Shown piece after piece: positions 61,272-64,000 of a stretch of 64,000 nt of DNA. The notes under the pieces are model-generated. The model saw nothing but the letters and a program-made list of their open reading frames with translations. It was not told the DNA's origin and ran no database searches. This stretch comes from Cytobacillus oceanisediminis 2691. Lineage in GTDB: Bacteria > Bacillota > Bacilli > Bacillales > Cytobacillaceae. The stretch covers positions 248,001-312,000 of the forward strand of contig NZ_VEEP01000001.1 in the NCBI RefSeq assembly GCF_007678455.1, read 5' to 3'. Numbering within the stretch: position 1 is the stretch's first letter; each line of letters starts with the position of its first letter. The translations under genes were made by a program, and so were the position numbers.

Positions 61272-62675
61272 TCAAGGAATGATTTCAAAAATAGTACCCT
61301 TGTTAAAGTCAGTCACTTTCATCGAGCCATAAACCCCCAAATATAATCTGGTTTGGTCCAGATTCGCTCCCAAACTAACATAATAAGCAGATTCAGATCC
61401 GAAATTATAGTCAGTTTCAATAATACTATAATCATTTAGTTTACAGTCTGGCCTTACCTTAGAATAAGCTAATACTCCTTTAACTGAAGTTGCCGATTCA
61501 TCCTTGCGGGCTAAATCGGTAAACAAAATGTTTCCCGTTAAAGCCGGTATCCCTTTCCCCATATATGGTTGGACTCCTGTAAGGGAAGTGCCGCCAAACT
61601 TATCTGGTCGTGGATCTTTATGATAATAACTAGTTAATGGCTGAATCCGCCTGACTGATGTTTCAATTGCTTCATCGTAATAAACAATGGTTTTCTTATC
61701 CGAATTCGAATTAGCAGAGCAGACATTCATAATTGAAGTAGGAAAAGCACCTTCCCAGCCACGCCAGCCAAAGTTAATATACATTTCCTGAGTGGTCCCG
61801 GAGTTCATGACAAGTTCAGGGACCGGTATCGGTCTATACTGAATGAATGAATAAATCGATTCTGTCAAATCCTGTCCGACATTCCCCACATATTTAATAT
61901 AATGATTATAATTCCTTTGAAATGAAATCCCTGGTATATTGCGAACTCCTTTGGCAATTACCGTAAGTATTTGCTGAACTTGTGCAGGCAGTTCATTAAA
62001 ACGACTGGCAACATGTGGATTATTGAAAGATGTATTTTTAACTACATCAATTTCAATTACTTTACCGGCGATTTCCATATCATCCTGACTCAAATTAAAT
62101 GGATCATAGCCTAAACCGCCATCTCCTGTTGTTAAAACCAGTTTTCCTGTTTCAGGTGAAAAGTTTAAGCTATTGACACCATTATGATTAAAAAAGGGCC
62201 TTCTTAAGTTCAGCAATGTTCGTCTCTTTTGAGGCTGTCCATTCATTTGGAGAATCCATTCTTCTACTGTATCAATATGATCAAATTGAACTTCTCTATT
62301 ATCCCATTTTCGATTTAGGGTGTTTGGGTCACAGGGGTCAGGCATAGAAGTTTCAGGAAGTGCACCTGGACCTTGTGTTCCAGCTACTGAATAATGAAGA
62401 TAGAATAGACCGTTGTAATAAAACTGAGGGTGAAACGCAAGCCCTAATAATCCCCGCTCATCATATCCGCCACCTTGATCACCAAGTTTAAGGACTTGCG
62501 GTCGAATATCTAAAAAAGTTTTAATGTCTCCGTTACCTATATAAAAAATTTCTCCTATTTGGGTTGCAATAAATAATCTTTCAATTGAGTCTCCCGGTAA
62601 AATGGCTGTTTTCATAATGGTGGGTAAATTGATCTTGCTTACTACAGGGCGTAAACTTACCTTAACTTTTTCCAA
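61272..62675 (-). CDS. PQQ-dependent sugar dehydrogenase-like beta-propeller protein
   Basis: A 467-residue protein of the glucose/sorbosone dehydrogenase (GSDH, HHIP-like) family, a six-bladed propeller that in studied members holds PQQ and oxidises sugars. Family marks are ERLFIATQIGEIFYI, GGGYDERGLLGLAFHPQF with the catalytic-type His, FNHNGVNSLNFSPETGKLVLTTGDGG and FGWRGWEGAFPTS. The start is TTG with GAGGTG upstream. No signal peptide is visible, which is odd for a family normally exported. It may be a spore or cytosolic form, or the substrate may differ. Confidence 0.83.
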   Translation of the reverse strand: MEKVKVSLRPVVSKINLPTIMKTAILPGDSIERLFIATQIGEIFYIGNGDIKTFLDIRPQVLKLGDQGGGYDERGLLGLAFHPQFYYNGLFYLHYSVAGTQGPGALPETSMPDPCDPNTLNRKWDNREVQFDHIDTVEEWILQMNGQPQKRRTLLNLRRPFFNHNGVNSLNFSPETGKLVLTTGDGGLGYDPFNLSQDDMEIAGKVIEIDVVKNTSFNNPHVASRFNELPAQVQQILTVIAKGVRNIPGISFQRNYNHYIKYVGNVGQDLTESIYSFIQYRPIPVPELVMNSGTTQEMYINFGWRGWEGAFPTSIMNVCSANSNSDKKTIVYYDEAIETSVRRIQPLTSYYHKDPRPDKFGGTSLTGVQPYMGKGIPALTGNILFTDLARKDESATSVKGVLAYSKVRPDCKLNDYSIIETDYNFGSESAYYVSLGANLDQTRLYLGVYGSMKVTDFNKGTIFEIIP

Positions 62676-63071
62676 TTAAATATTCACCTCGGCTTATTGT
62701 TTTCTTTTATAAGAATATGGTCAGGAATCCTCTAACAGTACCTGATTAGGGTCATGGATCAGGTGAAGCCTTTTCTCAGCTATAAAGCAGCAGAACCAGG
62801 TAAGTTAGCACATATGAGAAAAGCTTTTCCACATTCCATTTCATTATTTATAAATGCAGGCGGCCTATATAAGCTTTCCTGTGAGTGAATTGAGTGTGAA
62901 ACAATATGAACGAGAAATAAGAAACAATTCATCAGCATTTTCGATTTTCTCCGCAAAGCTGTGATGAATGACTTATACTGCTTTTTAGTTTTTAAAAATT
63001 TATCATTTCCCCTGAATGAATCAGTAATCAAAGGAAACCATTAAATTAGTACATTTTTTTGGAGGGAAACG
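62676..63071. other. Intergenic region, no supported gene
   Basis: The 395-bp gap lies between divergent genes and presumably holds both promoters. An open frame on the minus strand (62780-63031) has no ribosome site or family features. I see no repeat, riboswitch or strong hairpin; GGAGGG at the right end is the ribosome site of the next gene. Confidence 0.6.
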
Positions 63072-64000
63072 ATGAAAACTTCTGATTTGCTTGTTCAATG
63101 TTTGGAAACGGAAGGAGTGAAGTACGTTTTTGGGATATTCGGCAAGGAAGTATTAGATCTAGCAGACTCGTTGTCCAGATCAACTTCGATCCAATATGTT
63201 CCTGTTCGCCACGAGCAAGGGGCAGCATTTATGGCGGATGTATATGGGAGGGTAGCGGGGAAACCTGGAGTTTGCCTGGCTACCCTGGGCCCTGGTGCCA
63301 CAAATTTATTAACAGGAGTTGCAAGTGCCACATTGGATGGCTCACCTGTTGTAGCGATAACTGGACAAGCCGGCATGGAAAGACAGCATAAACAGTCTCA
63401 TCAATTTATTGATGTAGAGAAAATCTTTGAACCAGCAACGAAATGGTCCGTTCAAATTAAACAGTCAGAAACGGTTCCAGAAATTATCCATAACGCTTTT
63501 TGGAGAGCAGCAAGTGAAAAGCCTGGAGCAGTGCTGGTAGAGTTACCAGAGAACCTGGCTTCAGAGGCGATTTCCAGAAAAGCAATGCCTAAAAGAGCTG
63601 CGCCAAGTGTCGTCCCTTCGATGGAGGAAATTGATGAAACAGAAGTAATTTTTAAACAGTGTCAAAAACCCTTTATCCTGATTGGGAACGGCGTAATTAG
63701 GCAAGGGGCTGGCGAAGCATTCCAAACCTTTGCTGAACTGCTTAGGGTACCAGTGGCAAACAGTTTTATGTCCAAAGGGGTCTTACCAAAAAATCATCCT
63801 CTTAACTACTTTACCTTTGGATTCAAAGACCATGATTTAGTACCAGAGGGAATAGCCGAGGCAGACTTACTGATTGTGATTGGTTTCGATCTGATTGAAA
63901 GCTTACCGAAAAACTGGAATAAAAACAAAGTTCCAGTTGTGCATATTCATTCTCAAGAAGCAGAGTATGATGAATATTATCCAGTTCGCAGTCAATTAAT
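63072..64000 (+). CDS. Acetolactate-synthase-like thiamine-diphosphate enzyme, 3'-truncated
   Basis: The first 309 residues of a ThDP-dependent enzyme; the gene runs off the window. TTGGAGGG lies about five bases before the ATG. The catalytic Glu of the ThDP site is E48 (VRHEQGAAFMADVYGR). Further marks are CLATLGPGATNLLTGVASATLDGSPVVAITGQ, the FIDVEKIFEPATKWS segment and the start of the central domain, IGNGVIRQGAGEA. It resembles catabolic AlsS-type synthases making acetolactate from pyruvate. The usual GIPGAKID motif is replaced by GIFGKEVLDL, so the substrate could differ. The ThDP-binding C-terminal domain is outside the window. Confidence 0.85.
   Translation, partial: MKTSDLLVQCLETEGVKYVFGIFGKEVLDLADSLSRSTSIQYVPVRHEQGAAFMADVYGRVAGKPGVCLATLGPGATNLLTGVASATLDGSPVVAITGQAGMERQHKQSHQFIDVEKIFEPATKWSVQIKQSETVPEIIHNAFWRAASEKPGAVLVELPENLASEAISRKAMPKRAAPSVVPSMEEIDETEVIFKQCQKPFILIGNGVIRQGAGEAFQTFAELLRVPVANSFMSKGVLPKNHPLNYFTFGFKDHDLVPEGIAEADLLIVIGFDLIESLPKNWNKNKVPVVHIHSQEAEYDEYYPVRSQL

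Noticed and set aside
62780-63031. 83-residue minus-strand open frame between the GSDH and ALS-like genes
   Set aside because: No ribosome site, no recognisable family, and it lies in a region that should hold divergent promoters.

Overview
The window is a 64-kb piece of a low-to-moderate G+C Bacillaceae chromosome. The organism is an endospore former: it carries cotO, cotZ, spoVIF, a second spoVA-type operon and several sequences that fit sigma-K promoters. From about 4.0 to 54.8 kb the gene order follows the Bacillus subtilis yjaZ-app-yjbA-trpS-opp-yjbC-spx-mecA-coiA-pepF-spxH-yjbI-K-L-M-N-O-prpE-yjbQ-fabI-cotO-cotZ-yjcA-spoVIF-yjcD-F-G-H backbone (from knowledge of that genome). The species cannot be named from the sequence alone; a Mesobacillus/Cytobacillus-like genus is an inference.

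Layout. 0-3.9 kb: a peptide ABC transporter (binding protein cut by the window edge, two permeases), with a 178-bp tandem intergenic repeat between the binding protein and the permeases. 4.0-10.7 kb: yjaZ (apparently disrupted at its start) and a complete app-type oligopeptide transporter. 10.7-14.6 kb: a 15-unit repeat array, a small membrane protein, yjbA, and trpS behind a Trp T-box. 14.6-20.7 kb: a second complete opp operon. 20.8-31.1 kb: a secreted DUF4015 protein, the yjbC-spx stress region, a second repeat array, mecA, cls, coiA, pepF and the small RNA RoxS with a probable Rex operator. 31.4-39.6 kb: spxH and truncated hemoglobin, cwlQ, yjbK/L, relQ, nadK, a third repeat array, a pseudouridine synthase, a CAP-domain lipoprotein and prpE. 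39.7-44 kb: mgtE, the yjbQ antiporter and fabI with a FapR box. 44-49.9 kb: a spore block with coat genes, a YhcN-SpoVAC-SpoVAD-SpoVAEb-DUF421 operon and spoVIF. 50-54.8 kb: the yjcD helicase and yjcF-G-H. 54.9-58.6 kb: a TAXI-type TRAP transporter. 58.6-64 kb: a divergent WYL/NUDIX pair with two LexA-like boxes, tRNA-Val, a cupredoxin, a membrane protein, a PQQ-type sugar dehydrogenase and the start of an acetolactate-synthase-like enzyme.

How the genes fit together. Several neighbours form functional units: Spx, its ClpXP adaptor SpxH, the ClpC adaptor MecA and competence protein CoiA; AppA-F and OppA-F for oligopeptide uptake; RelQ and NadK for nucleotide signalling and cofactor supply; the coat and SpoVA genes for late spore assembly and DPA transport.

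The most unusual feature is a family of intergenic arrays at three loci (10.74, 23.98 and 36.24 kb). Their sequences are otherwise dissimilar, yet all have a 52-bp period and the same internal geometry, GGACA-N25-TGTCY-N17. A fourth array at 31.3 kb has a 21-bp period. These periods are close to five and two helical turns, which suggests a phased DNA-binding or chromosome-structure role (inference).
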